A stretch of 64,000 nucleotides of DNA from Streptomyces sp. RKAG290 (GCF_023701695.1 NZ_JAJOZC010000001.1:6261894-6325893), one strand, 5' to 3'; positions 1 through 10,434 are shown, counted from the stretch's first letter. Numbers and translations are program-made. The notes: generated by a model from the sequence alone, not told the origin.

Positions 1-1008
1 GCAGCGGTGATCGACGCATCGTTCACCGTGGAGCCGGGCCAGATCTTCGTCGTCATGGGTCTGTCCGGGTCCGGCAAGTCGACCTTGCTGCGGATGCTCA
101 ACGGACTGCTGGAGCCCACCGCCGGGCAGGTGCTGTTCGACGGCCAGGACCTGACTGCCCTGAGCCCCGCCGAACTCCGTCACGTCCGCTCCACGAAGAT
201 CAGCATGGTGTTCCAGCACTTCGCCCTCTTCCCGCACCGGAGCGTGCTGGAGAACGCCGGCTACGGCCTGGAGGTGCAGGGCGTGCCGCGCGACGAGCGC
301 AACCGCCGTGCCGCCGAGGCACTGGAGATGACCGGTCTGGCCGGCTGGGAGAACTCCTGGCCCGACGAGCTCTCCGGCGGCATGCAGCAGCGCGTCGGCC
401 TGGCCCGCGCGCTGGCCACCGACGCCGACCTGCTCCTGATGGACGAGTCCTTCAGCGCACTCGACCCGCTGATCCGCCGCGACATGCAGGACCAGCTCCT
501 CGAACTGCAGAAGCGGCTGAAGAAGACCATCGTCTTCATCACCCACGACCTCAACGAGGCCATGCGCCTCGGCGACCGCATCGCTGTGATGCGCGACGGG
601 CAGATAGTCCAGCTCGGCACCGCCGAGGACATCCTCGTCACCCCGGCCAACGACTACGTGGCCTCCTTCACCCAGGACGTGGACCGTTCCAGGGTGCTGA
701 CGGCGGGCGCCATCATGGCCGAGCCGCACACCGTCATGGGCACGATGACCGACGACGGCAGGGAACTGCGTACCCCCGCGGACGTCCTGCGGGAGGCGCC
801 GGCCACCGTCGGCGAGTCCACGCCGATCATCGAGCTGTTCACGCCCTGCTCGCAGAGCGGGGTCGCGGTCGCCGTGACCGACGACAAGGGAAAGCTCGTC
901 GGCGTCGTGCCGCGGGCCCGGCTGCTCGCCGTGCTCGGTGAGCCGATGACCCCCACCGAGGCTCCTGAGGACGCCGCGGCCTCGCTGAAGAAGGTGGCCA
1001 GTGTTTAG
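1..1008 (+). CDS. Glycine betaine/QAT ABC transporter ATP-binding protein (5' partial)
   Basis: This is the ATPase subunit of a quaternary-amine (glycine betaine/proline/choline type) importer used in osmoprotection. The reading frame is open from base 1, and the family normally has about 50 more N-terminal residues, so the true start lies upstream of the window. Visible motifs, numbered from the GTG at 7, are Walker A GLSGSGKST near residue 18, signature LSGGMQQRVGL near 120, Walker B LLLMDES near 145, and a switch histidine in ITHD near 178. DES in place of the usual DEP is common in ProV-type ATPases. The C-terminal 100 residues resemble the regulatory CBS region of ProV/OpuAA. Its stop overlaps the GTG start of the permease by 8 bases, so the two are translationally coupled. 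Confidence 0.9.
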   Translation, partial: AAVIDASFTVEPGQIFVVMGLSGSGKSTLLRMLNGLLEPTAGQVLFDGQDLTALSPAELRHVRSTKISMVFQHFALFPHRSVLENAGYGLEVQGVPRDERNRRAAEALEMTGLAGWENSWPDELSGGMQQRVGLARALATDADLLLMDESFSALDPLIRRDMQDQLLELQKRLKKTIVFITHDLNEAMRLGDRIAVMRDGQIVQLGTAEDILVTPANDYVASFTQDVDRSRVLTAGAIMAEPHTVMGTMTDDGRELRTPADVLREAPATVGESTPIIELFTPCSQSGVAVAVTDDKGKLVGVVPRARLLAVLGEPMTPTEAPEDAAASLKKVASV

Positions 1009-3634
1009 GCTCCCTCTCGGCGACTGGGTCGACTCCGCCGTCGACTGGCTCCAGACCCATCTGGCCTGGCTCTTCGACGCCATCAGCTCCGTGGTCACCG
1101 GCATGTTCGACGGCATCGCCGCCGTGCTGTCGGCCCCCGCACCCCTGCTCTTCGCGGGCATCGTCGCCGTCATCGCCTGGTGGCTGCGCGGCCTGCTCGC
1201 CGGTGTGCTCGCGTTCGTCGGCTTCGCCCTCATCGACTCCGTCGAGCTGTGGGACGAAGCGATGGACACCCTCACCCTGGTGCTCGTCGCGACCATCGTG
1301 ACGCTCGTACTGGCCGTGCCGCTCGGTATCTGGGCGTCCCGTTCCAAGACCGTCAGCGCGGTGACCCGGCCGGTCCTCGACTTCATGCAGACCATGCCCG
1401 CCATGGTCTACCTGATCCCGGGCGTCATCTTCTTCGGCGTCGGCGTCGTCCCCGGCATCATCGCCACCATCATCTTCGCGCTGCCCCCGGGCGTCCGGAT
1501 GACCGAGCTCGGCATCCGCCAGGTCGACGGTGAACTCGTCGAGGCGGCCGAGGCCTTCGGTACCACCTCGCGCAACACCCTGCTGCGGGTCCAGCTGCCG
1601 CTGGCGCTGCCCACGATCATGGCGGGCATCAACCAGGTGATCATGCTGGGCCTGTCCATGGTGGTCATCGCCGGCATGGTCGGCGGCGGCGGCCTCGGTG
1701 GCTCCGTCTACCGCGCCATCGGCAACGTCGACGTCGGCCTCGGCTTCGAGGCGGGCATCTCCATCGTCATCCTGGCCATGTACCTGGACCGGATGACCAG
1801 CGCCCTGGGCCGCGAGGTCTCCCCGCTCGCCCGCCGCGCGCTCGCCAAGGCGCAGGCGCTGACCGGCGGACTCAAGGTGTGGAACCACCGCCCGCAGCCC
1901 CTGGTCGCCGTGGTCGGCATCGTCGTCCTCGCGCTCGTCGCCGGCGGCATGGGCATGTTCGGCTCCTCGAAGTCGGACACCGCCGCCGCCGACGACCCGA
2001 AGAACGTCGGACACGGCAAGACGGTCAGCATGGGCTACATCCCGTGGGACGAGGGCATCGCCTCCACCTTCCTGTGGAAGGAACTGCTGGAGCAGCGCGG
2101 CTTCAAGGTCGACGTCAAGCAGTACGAGGCCGGCGCGCTCTACACCGGTATGGCCAACGGCCAGATCGACTTCGAGACCGACTCCTGGCTGCCGGTCACC
2201 CACGCCGCGTACTGGAAGAAGTACAAGGACCGCCTGGAGGACATGGGCTCCTGGTACGGACCCACCTCCCTGGAGCTGGCCGTCCCCTCGTACGTGAAGG
2301 GCGTCGACTCGCTCGACGACCTCAAGGGCAAGGCGTCCGACTTCAAGGGCCGCGTCGTCGGCATCGAGCCGAGCGCCGGTGAGACGGGCCTGCTCAAGGA
2401 CAAGATCCTGCCGGGCTACGGCCTGGACAAGGAGTACAAGGTCGTCGACGGCTCCACGCCGTCGATGCTGGCCGAGCTGAAGCGGGCCTACGCCAAGAAG
2501 GACCCGATCGTCGTTCCGCTCTGGTCGCCGCACTGGGCCTACAACCAGTACAAGCTCACCAAGCTCAAGGACCCCAAGAACCTCTGGGGCAAGGGCGACG
2601 GCATCCACACGCTGACCCGCAAGGGCTTCTCCAGCGAGAACCCCCAGGTCGGCAAGTGGCTGAAGAACTTCAAGATGAGCGAGGACCAGCTCACCAGTCT
2701 TGAGGCGCAGATCCAGAAGAGCGGAGCCGGCAAGGAGCAGGACGCCGTCCGCACCTGGCTCAAGGCCAACCCGGGTGTCGCCGACAAGGCGGCCCCGGTC
2801 GCCAAGCCCACCACCTCCAAGGGCGCCGACGGCAAGGACGAGCGCGACCGCGCCGTCGAGATGGCCTGGTTCCCGTGGGAGGAGGACATCGCCGCCACGT
2901 ACCTGTGGAAGGCCGTCCTGGAGGACCGCGGTTACAAGATCAACCTCAAGCAGTTCGAGGTCGGGCCGATGTACACCGCGATGTCCCGCGGTCAGATCGA
3001 CGTCCAGTTCGACGGCTGGCTGCCGTTCACCCAGAAGAACTACTGGGACAAGTACGGCTCGAAGCTGACGGACATCGGCTCCTGGTACGGCCCCACCTCG
3101 ATCGAGGTCGCGGTGCCCAGTTACGTCAAGGACGTCAAGTCCCTGGCCGACCTCAAGGGCAAGTCCTCGGAGTTCAAGGGCCGGGTCGTCGGCATCGAGC
3201 CGGGCACCGCCACGATGGAGAACCTCAAGAAGAACGTGCTGCCGAAGTACGGCCTCGACAAGGAGTACAAGGTCGTCGACTCCTCGACGCCCGGCATGCT
3301 CGCCGAGCTGAAGCGCGCGTACGCCAAGAAGGAGCCCATCGCCGTACTCCTGTGGACCCCGCACTGGGCCTACAACGAGTACAAGATGACCAAGCTCCAG
3401 GACCCCAAGAAGGCCTTCGGGAACGGCGACCGGCTGCACACCATCGGTTCCAAGGACTTCCCGAAGAACTACCCGCAGCTGACCAAGTGGTTCAAGAACT
3501 TCAAGCTGAGCGAGGACCAGCTCGCCGGCCTGGAGAACCAGATCCAGAAGTCCGGCACGGGGCATGAGGAAGAGGCCGTGAAGGCCTGGATGGACAAGAA
3601 CCCGGGCATCGCGGACAAGATGGCTCCGCAGTAG
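1001..3634 (+). CDS. Glycine betaine ABC permease fused to two tandem OpuAC substrate-binding domains
   Basis: This 877-residue fusion carries the membrane and binding parts of the betaine importer. Residues 1-290 form a ProW-like permease with several hydrophobic helices and the ABC-facing loop around EAAEAFGTTSRNTL. A further transmembrane segment at about 299-318 leads outside the cell. Two OpuAC-type binding domains follow, at about 339-590 and 617-877. Both repeat the same landmarks: a W in [IF]PW[DE]E, a WLP motif, GSWYGPTS, and PHWAYN, whose aromatic residues form the cation-binding cage in this family. The two domains look roughly 60% identical by eye, which suggests a duplication. 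The GTG start at 1001 overlaps the ATPase gene. Single permease-binding fusions are known; two binding domains in tandem is the less usual arrangement. Confidence 0.9.
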   Translation: MFRLPLGDWVDSAVDWLQTHLAWLFDAISSVVTGMFDGIAAVLSAPAPLLFAGIVAVIAWWLRGLLAGVLAFVGFALIDSVELWDEAMDTLTLVLVATIVTLVLAVPLGIWASRSKTVSAVTRPVLDFMQTMPAMVYLIPGVIFFGVGVVPGIIATIIFALPPGVRMTELGIRQVDGELVEAAEAFGTTSRNTLLRVQLPLALPTIMAGINQVIMLGLSMVVIAGMVGGGGLGGSVYRAIGNVDVGLGFEAGISIVILAMYLDRMTSALGREVSPLARRALAKAQALTGGLKVWNHRPQPLVAVVGIVVLALVAGGMGMFGSSKSDTAAADDPKNVGHGKTVSMGYIPWDEGIASTFLWKELLEQRGFKVDVKQYEAGALYTGMANGQIDFETDSWLPVTHAAYWKKYKDRLEDMGSWYGPTSLELAVPSYVKGVDSLDDLKGKASDFKGRVVGIEPSAGETGLLKDKILPGYGLDKEYKVVDGSTPSMLAELKRAYAKKDPIVVPLWSPHWAYNQYKLTKLKDPKNLWGKGDGIHTLTRKGFSSENPQVGKWLKNFKMSEDQLTSLEAQIQKSGAGKEQDAVRTWLKANPGVADKAAPVAKPTTSKGADGKDERDRAVEMAWFPWEEDIAATYLWKAVLEDRGYKINLKQFEVGPMYTAMSRGQIDVQFDGWLPFTQKNYWDKYGSKLTDIGSWYGPTSIEVAVPSYVKDVKSLADLKGKSSEFKGRVVGIEPGTATMENLKKNVLPKYGLDKEYKVVDSSTPGMLAELKRAYAKKEPIAVLLWTPHWAYNEYKMTKLQDPKKAFGNGDRLHTIGSKDFPKNYPQLTKWFKNFKLSEDQLAGLENQIQKSGTGHEEEAVKAWMDKNPGIADKMAPQ

Positions 3635-3667
3635 CCCCGCCCGCGGCCCCACCAGGGGCGCGGCACG

Positions 3668-3708
3668 GAAAGGGGTGGGCACCGCCGATGGCGGTGCCCA
3701 CCCCTTTC
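3668..3708 (+). terminator. Rho-independent-type hairpin after the betaine transporter
   Basis: A perfect 19-bp inverted repeat (3668-3686 and 3690-3708) with a 3-base loop lies 33 bases after the permease stop. There is no long T tract, as is usual in high-GC actinomycetes. Confidence 0.8.
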
Positions 3709-3804
3709 GGGCTGTCCGGACCCCCGTTTACCGGCCGTCCTCGCGTAACCGTGTGCGTAAGGTGCTGGCAGCCGGAAGGATGGCGAGTCGGGAGGGAGCC
3801 GGAC

Positions 3805-4350
3805 ATGGACGACAAGGAAACACTTCGGGTGGGCGCCGCGGTCCGCCGACAGCGCAGATCCCTGGGACTCACGCTGGCCGCGGTCGCGACACGCAGCGGC
3901 CTGTCCGTACCGTTCCTCAGCCAGATCGAGAACGAACGGGCCAGACCCAGCGCCCGTTCCCTGGACCGGGTCGCCGACGCCCTGGAGACCACCACCGCAC
4001 GCCTGCGGGCCGCCGCCGACTCGGCGCGTGCGGTCGAGGTCGTGCGCGGCGGGCAGGAGGACGGGGTCCGCCGGGTGGTGCGCGGACGCCACCAGCTCAG
4101 CGCCCTGGAATTCACCGGCGAGCTCGACCTCGGGCGCGAGTTCCAGCACCGCAACGACGAGGTGATGTACGTGGCGGAGGGCGCCGCCGAGGTGGAGGCC
4201 GAGGGGCAGGCGTACCGGCTGGAGCGCGGGGACACGCTGTTCCTCTCGGGCGGGGTCCGGCACCGCTGGCGGGCCACGGTCCCCGGCACCCGGCTGCTGG
4301 TCGTCGCGGTCGCGGAACACGTCGACGCCACGTTCGACCCGCGACGCTGA
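3805..4350 (+). CDS. XRE-family transcriptional regulator with C-terminal cupin domain
   Basis: A DNA-binding regulator of 181 residues. An HTH_XRE domain lies at about 10-65 (VRRQRRSLGLTLAAVATRSG, then SQIENERARPS), followed by a cupin fold at about 105-175 with the metal/ligand-type HRNDEVMYVAEG strand and RLERGDTLFL. Such proteins sense small ligands and often control neighbouring transport or amine-catabolism genes. I chose the ATG at 3805 because GGGAGGGA lies just upstream and the protein then begins directly at the HTH; an in-frame extension to 3688 would run into the terminator hairpin. The ligand is unknown. It is separately transcribed from the betaine genes but could be their regulator. 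Confidence 0.85.
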   Translation: MDDKETLRVGAAVRRQRRSLGLTLAAVATRSGLSVPFLSQIENERARPSARSLDRVADALETTTARLRAAADSARAVEVVRGGQEDGVRRVVRGRHQLSALEFTGELDLGREFQHRNDEVMYVAEGAAEVEAEGQAYRLERGDTLFLSGGVRHRWRATVPGTRLLVVAVAEHVDATFDPRR

Positions 4351-5084
4351 GAATCCGGCCGCGGCACCCGTGCCGCGGCGACGGACTGCGGCCATCCGTG
4401 CGCACCCGTGCCACGGCACCGATCAGGAGGTGTTTCCCGTGCGCGTCGTCTCCCTCGTCCCCTCGCTCACCGAGGCGGTCGCCGAGACCGCTCCGGAGCT
4501 CCTCGTCGGCGTGACCGACTGGTGCACGCACCCGGCGGGGCTGCGTGCCGCCCGGATCGGCGGCACGAAGAACCCCGACGTGGCCGCCGTTCTCGCGCTG
4601 CGCCCCGACCTCGTCGTGGCCAACGAGGAGGAGAACCGGGAACCCGACCTCGCCGCACTGCGGGACGCCGGGACGGAGGTCCTGCTCACCCATGTCCGCA
4701 CCCTCGACGACGCCTTCGCGGAGCTGGACCGGCTGCTGACCGGTGCCTGCGGCCTGCGCAGGCCCCGCTGGCTCGACGAGGCCGAGGCCGCCTGGGCGGC
4801 CCTCCCGCCGCCGCGCGCCCCGCGCCGCGCGATCGTTCCCGTCTGGCGCAAACCCTGGATGGTCCTGGGCCGCGACACCTTCGCCGGCGACCTGCTGGCC
4901 CGGCTCGGCGTGCGCAACGTCTACGCGGACCACGCCGAGCGCTACCCGCGCATTCCGCTCGACGAACTGAACGCGGCCGGCGCCGAACTGGTCGTGCTGC
5001 CCGACGAGCCGTACCGCTTCACCGCCGCCGACGGGCCCGAGGCCTTCGCGGCGCTGCCCGCCGCGCTCGTCGACGGGCGCTGCC

Positions 5085-6233
<1,149 letters not shown>

Positions 6234-6280
6234 GCCACGATTCTCGGGTTCGGGGGCGTCCCCCACCAGGGAGTCCCTTC

Positions 6281-6309
6281 CTATGAGGTCATAAGGTGGA
6301 TTTATGACC
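6281..6309. promoter_or_regulatory. Candidate LysR operator between transporter and regulator
   Basis: GGTCATAA (6287-6294) and TTATGACC (6302-6309) form a perfect 8-bp inverted repeat with a 7-base spacer. A related copy TATGAGGTCATA (6282-6293) overlaps it. The spacing fits an LTTR box (T-N11-A from 6292 to 6304), and the right arm covers the regulator's own ATG, as expected for autorepression. Confidence 0.55.
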
Positions 6310-7235
6310 AGCGATGCACCTGCACTTCTCTCCCACCGGGTTCCCGACCTGGGCGCGCTGGAGCTGCTCCTCGCCGTCGCCCGGCACGGCAGCCTCGGAC
6401 GGGCCGCCCGCGACGTCGGCATCTCCCAGCCCGCCGCCAGCAGCCGCATCCGGTCGATGGAGCGGCAGCTCGGCCTCGCCCTCCTCGACCGCTCGCCCCG
6501 CGGCTCCCGGCTCACCGACGCGGGCGCGCTGGTCACCGACTGGGCGCGCCGGGTCGTCGAGGCCGCCGAGGCGTTCGACGTGGGCGCGCAGGCGCTGCGG
6601 GACCGCCGGGACTCCCGGCTGCGCGTCGCCGCCTCCATGACCATCGCCGAATACCTGCTCCCGGGCTGGCTGATCGCCCTGCGCGCCGAGCGGCCGGACA
6701 CCGCCGTCTCGCTGCTCGCCGGCAACTCCGCGGCGGTCGCCGAGCGGCTGCTGACCGGCGAGGCGGACCTGGGGTTCGTCGAGGGCCTGTCCGTGCCGGA
6801 GGGGCTCGACGGCACGGTCATCGCCCACGACCGCCTGGTCGTCGTGGTCGCCCCCTCGCACGCCTGGGCCCGCCGCCGCACCCCGCTGACCCCGGCGGAA
6901 CTCGCCGGCACCCCGCTGATCCTGCGCGAGCACGGCTCCGGCACCCGCCAGGTCCTGGACGCCGCCCTCGCCGTCCACGGCGGACTGGCCCAGCCGCTCC
7001 TGGAACTCTCCTCGACGACCGCGCTGAAGGGGCGGCCGAGAGCGGTGCCGGACCGTGCGTGCTGAGCGAACTGGCCCTCGGCGAGGAGCTGTCCTCCCGG
7101 CGCCTGGTCAAGGTCCCCATCGCCGGGGTCCGGCTGCGGCGTCAGCTGCGCGCGGTCTGGCCGTCGGGCCACCGGCCCACGGGCCCGGCCCGCGACCTGC
7201 TCTCCCTGACACGGTCCGGCCCGTCCGGCGAGTGA
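6304..7235 (+). CDS. LysR-family regulator, frame-disrupted at 7029-7032
   Basis: This is a LysR-type transcriptional activator/repressor, presumably controlling the divergent TDT-family transporter. The N-terminal winged HTH (about residues 12-75; LLLAVARHGSLGRAARDVG then SQPAASSRIRSMERQLG) and the effector-binding domain are clear. The ATG frame stops early at 7065, but the missing C-terminus (ESGAGPCVLSELALGEE...) continues in the next frame to 7235. One added G in the run at 7029-7032 restores a normal LysR protein of about 310 residues. The break resembles those in several other genes here and is probably a sequence error; otherwise the protein loses its last 55 or so residues. Confidence 0.8.
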
Positions 7236-7305
7236 GGCCGGCCCGCGGCACCCGCCCGCACAAAACCGCTGGCCCGCACCCCCGCCGAGCGCCAAGGATG
7301 GGCGC

Positions 7306-8262
7306 ATGCGAATCACCGCACCACCCGCCGCCGGTGTCCGCCACCGCTGGGCCGACCTGCCCGCCACCGTGCGCACCGCCGTCGAGGACATCCTCGGCGC
7401 ACCCGTGGTCGAGGCCCGCAGCCAGAGCGGCGGATTCTCGCCCGGCGTCGCCGCGCGGGTCCGGCTCGCGAACGGCGGCCGCGCCTTCGTCAAGGCCGTG
7501 AGCGCCGAGGTGAACCCCGGCAGCCCCGACCTGCACCGTGCCGAGGCCCGCCACACCGCCGCCCTTCCGCCGCACGCCCCCGTGCCCCGGCTGCTCGGCT
7601 CGTACGACGACGGCACCCTGGTCGCGCTCGTGCTGGAGGACATCGAGGGCCATCAGCCCCGCATCCCCTGGGACCGGGCGGAACTGGACCGCGTCCTGGC
7701 CGCCGTCGGCGGACTCACCCGGCTCCTCACCCCGGCCCCGATCGACGCGCCGCCCGTCGCCAGGCGCGAGGCCTCGATGTTCACCGGCTGGCGGACCCTG
7801 CACACCGCCGGGGACACCGCCGGCCTCGACCCGTGGGCGGCGCACCGTCTCGGCGCCCTCGCGGAACTGGAGTCCGGCTGGGCGGAGCACGCCACCGGCG
7901 ACAGCCTCGTCCACGGCGATCTGCGCGCGGACAACATCCTGCTGACCGAGGACCGGGTCGTCTTCGTCGACTGGCCGCACGCCATGCGTGCCGCGCCCTG
8001 GTTCGAACTGCTGACGATGCTGCCGTGCGTCGCGGCCCAGGGCGGCCCCGACCCGGAGTCGCTCTTCACCGGCCACCCGCTCGCCAGGGACGCCGACCCC
8101 GCCGGCGTCACCGCCGTACTCACCGCACTGACCGGCTACTTCGTGGCGCACTCGCTGCGCCCTGCGCCGCCCGGCCTGCCGACACTCAGGGCGTTCCAGG
8201 CGGCCCAGGGCGCAGCCGCCCTGGACTGGCTACGGCGCCGGCTCGGCCACCGGCTCGCGTAG
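7306..8262 (+). CDS. Aminoglycoside phosphotransferase (APH)-family kinase-like protein
   Basis: A 318-residue member of the APH/choline kinase fold. The Brenner motif appears as LVHGDLRADNILL near residue 205 (catalytic Asp and Asn) and the metal-binding Asp in VFVDWPHA near 226. A glycine-rich segment QSGGFSPGVAARV near 43 matches the nucleotide-binding loop. Family members phosphorylate aminoglycosides, macrolides, choline or other small molecules, and actinomycete genomes carry many of unknown substrate. No resistance genes lie nearby, so a housekeeping or unknown role is more likely than antibiotic resistance. The last 33 bases overlap the convergent gene. Confidence 0.8.
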   Translation: MRITAPPAAGVRHRWADLPATVRTAVEDILGAPVVEARSQSGGFSPGVAARVRLANGGRAFVKAVSAEVNPGSPDLHRAEARHTAALPPHAPVPRLLGSYDDGTLVALVLEDIEGHQPRIPWDRAELDRVLAAVGGLTRLLTPAPIDAPPVARREASMFTGWRTLHTAGDTAGLDPWAAHRLGALAELESGWAEHATGDSLVHGDLRADNILLTEDRVVFVDWPHAMRAAPWFELLTMLPCVAAQGGPDPESLFTGHPLARDADPAGVTAVLTALTGYFVAHSLRPAPPGLPTLRAFQAAQGAAALDWLRRRLGHRLA

Positions 8263-8949
8263 CCCGGCGGCCGCCACCAACGCCCGCATCACGCGCGCGT
8301 CGTCACCCATCTCCGGATGCCACTGCACCCCCAGCACCCACTCAGGCCCCGGTGCCTCGACCGCCTCCACGGTGCCGTCCGCCGCGTGCGCGCAGGCCAC
8401 CAGGCCCGGTCCGATCCGGTCCACGGCCTGGTGGTGGTAGGTGGGCACGGAGCACTCCCCGGACACCGCCGAGGCGTAGCGGGTTCCCGCGACCGGCGTC
8501 ACCGTATGCGTGCCGAACACCCCCGTCGCCCCGTCAGGACCCCTGTGCCCGTCCAGGTGCTGCGTCAGCGTGCCGCCGAACGCCACGTTCAGCAGCTGCA
8601 TCCCGCGGCAGATGCCGAGCAACGGGGTGCCGGACTCCAGCGCCGCCCCGATCAGGGCCGCCTCCCAGCCGTCCCGCTCGGGAGCGGGCGGCCCGGTCCG
8701 CGCGTCGCGGTCCGCGCCGTACCGGGCCGGATCCACGTCAGGCCCGCCCGCCACCACGACCGCGTCGAGCCTGGCCACCACCGACGCGGCGAGGTCCGGG
8801 GAGTCCGGCGGGAGCATGACGGCGAGGCCGCCCGCCTCCCTGACCAGACGGGCGTAACCCGCGGGCAGCAGCGCCGCGGGCAGGTCCCAGCTGCCCCAGC
8901 GCACCGAGGCCTCCAGATACGTACTGATCCCGATCAGCGGACGGTTCAT
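8230..8949 (-). CDS. Class I glutamine amidotransferase-like gamma-glutamyl hydrolase (PuuD-like)
   Basis: A 239-residue hydrolase of the C26 peptidase/gamma-glutamyl-GABA hydrolase family. It releases the amine-derived acid and glutamate in the last step of gamma-glutamylated amine breakdown. The nucleophile elbow GICRGMQLLNVAFGGTL (Cys near residue 110) and the histidine-glutamate pair in VLGVQWHPEMG (His near 213) are intact. The ATG at 8949 places PLIGISTYLE at the N-terminus, as in relatives. It is divergent from the glutamine synthetase-like ligase, with an operator-like inverted repeat between them, so the two halves of the pathway are probably controlled together. The exact substrate is inferred from this context. 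Confidence 0.85.
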   Translation of the reverse strand: MNRPLIGISTYLEASVRWGSWDLPAALLPAGYARLVREAGGLAVMLPPDSPDLAASVVARLDAVVVAGGPDVDPARYGADRDARTGPPAPERDGWEAALIGAALESGTPLLGICRGMQLLNVAFGGTLTQHLDGHRGPDGATGVFGTHTVTPVAGTRYASAVSGECSVPTYHHQAVDRIGPGLVACAHAADGTVEAVEAPGPEWVLGVQWHPEMGDDARVMRALVAAAGLREPVAEPAP

Positions 8950-8992
8950 CGGATCTCCCTCTCGTACGGCGCGCGAAACGCATCGGCACCGT

Positions 8993-9026
8993 ATCCAAAT
9001 CCCTTGTGCTGCCCATAGATTTGGAT
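8993..9026. promoter_or_regulatory. Inverted repeat in the amidotransferase / ligase divergent region
   Basis: ATCCAAAT at 8993-9000 and ATTTGGAT at 9019-9026 are perfect 8-bp arms with 18 bases between. AT-rich symmetrical sites are rare in this DNA, and the site lies midway between two divergent pathway genes, so it is a good candidate operator. The regulator is not identified. Confidence 0.5.
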
Positions 9027-9058
9027 CATCTGTCGGCCCACGAGGAGAGGATCCATCC

Positions 9059-10426
9059 GTGTCCGACCGAACAGCCCCGCTCGCCGTCGAGGAACTCCGT
9101 CTCCTCGTCGACAGCGGTGAGATCGACACCGTCGTCCTGGCCTTCCCCGACATGCAGGGACGGCTCCAGGGCAAACGCTTCGCCGCGGCCTTCTTCCTCG
9201 ACGAGGTCGTGCCGCACGGCACGGAGGGCTGCAACTACCTCCTGGCCGTCGACACCGACATGAACACCGTCGACGGCTACGCCATGTCCTCCTGGGAGCG
9301 CGGCTACGGCGACTTCGCCATGCGTCCCGACCTCAGCACCCTGCGCCGGGTGCCGTGGAACGAGGGCACCGCGATGGTCACCGCCGACCTCGCCTGGAGC
9401 GACGGCTCACCCGTCGTCGCCGCGCCCCGCCAGATCCTGCGCCGCCAGCTGGAACGCCTCGCCGAGCACGGCTACACCGCCCACGTCGGCACCGAGCTCG
9501 AATTCATCGTCTTCAAGGACACCTACGAGCAGGCCTGGGACCGCGGCTACCGCGACCTGACCCCGGTCAACCAGTACAACGTCGACTACTCCGTCCTCGG
9601 CACCGGCCGCATCGAACCCCTGCTGCGCCGCATCCGCAACGAGATGGCGGCTGCGGGCCTCACCGTCGAGTCCGCCAAGGGCGAGTGCAACCCGGGCCAG
9701 CACGAGATCGTGTTCCGCTACGACGAGGCCCTGGTCACCTGCGACCAGCACGCCGTCTACAAGACGGGCTCCAAGGAGATCGCCGCGCAGGAAGGCGTCG
9801 CGCTCACCTTCATGGCCAAGTTCAACGAGCGCGAGGGTAACTCCTGCCACATCCACCTCTCGCTACGGCCCACCGACGAGCCCGGACGCAGCGCCATGGC
9901 GGACCGGGACGGCGCCATGTCTCCGGTGATGCGGCACTTCCTCGCCGGCCAGCTCGCGGCGCTGCGCGACTTCTCGCTCCTCTACGCGCCGAACATCAAC
10001 TCCTACAAGCGCTTCCAGCCCGGCTCCTTCGCCCCGACCGCCGTCGCCTGGGGCGACGACAACCGCACCTGCGCGCTCCGCGTCGTCGGCCACGGCCAGT
10101 CCCTGCGCTTCGAGAACCGCCTGCCGGGCGGCGACGTCAACCCGTACCTCGCCGTCGCCGGACTCGTCGCCGCCGGCCTGTACGGCATCGAGCACGCACT
10201 CGAACTGCCCGAGCCCTGCGAGGGGAACGCCTACAGCGGTACGTACGACCACGTCCCCACCACCCTGCGCGAGGCCGCCGGGCTCTGGGAGAACAGCGAG
10301 ATCGCCGAAGCGGCCTTCGGCGCCGAGGTGGTGGCGCACTACCGCAACATGGCGCGCGTCGAACTGGACGCCTTCGACGCAGCGGTGACCGACTGGGAGC
10401 TGCGACGCTCCTTCGAACGTCTGTGA
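9059..10426 (+). CDS. Glutamine synthetase-like gamma-glutamylamine ligase (GlnA3/GlnA4 type)
   Basis: A 455-residue type I-like glutamine synthetase homologue. It probably joins glutamate to an amine (polyamine, ethanolamine or similar) instead of ammonia, using ATP. Metal- and substrate-binding motifs are present: the ExE pair in VGTELEFIVF, ECNPGQHEIVF, the NSCHIHLSLR histidine loop, PTAVAWGDDNRTCALRV and the ENRLPGGDVNPYLAVAG end motif. The N-terminal beta-grasp (VVLAFPDMQGRLQGKR) is also normal. True GlnA would usually lie away from such genes. Here aldehyde and short-chain dehydrogenases follow directly and a gamma-glutamyl hydrolase is divergent, which favours amine catabolism. S. coelicolor GlnA4 (gamma-glutamylethanolamide synthetase) has, as I recall, the same neighbours. 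GTG start after GAGGAG. Confidence 0.85.
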   Translation: MSDRTAPLAVEELRLLVDSGEIDTVVLAFPDMQGRLQGKRFAAAFFLDEVVPHGTEGCNYLLAVDTDMNTVDGYAMSSWERGYGDFAMRPDLSTLRRVPWNEGTAMVTADLAWSDGSPVVAAPRQILRRQLERLAEHGYTAHVGTELEFIVFKDTYEQAWDRGYRDLTPVNQYNVDYSVLGTGRIEPLLRRIRNEMAAAGLTVESAKGECNPGQHEIVFRYDEALVTCDQHAVYKTGSKEIAAQEGVALTFMAKFNEREGNSCHIHLSLRPTDEPGRSAMADRDGAMSPVMRHFLAGQLAALRDFSLLYAPNINSYKRFQPGSFAPTAVAWGDDNRTCALRVVGHGQSLRFENRLPGGDVNPYLAVAGLVAAGLYGIEHALELPEPCEGNAYSGTYDHVPTTLREAAGLWENSEIAEAAFGAEVVAHYRNMARVELDAFDAAVTDWELRRSFERL

Positions 10427-10434
10427 GGACTTCC

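Noticed and set aside
839..3682. 947-codon open frame on the minus strand opposite the betaine permease
   Set aside because: It mirrors the codon pattern of the real gene. Its translation is Val/Leu/Gly/Asp-rich with no domain, and it covers a well-recognised transporter.
7306..8262. Aminoglycoside resistance gene
   Set aside because: Only the general kinase fold is shown; there is no close match to known resistance enzymes by motif and no resistance context.
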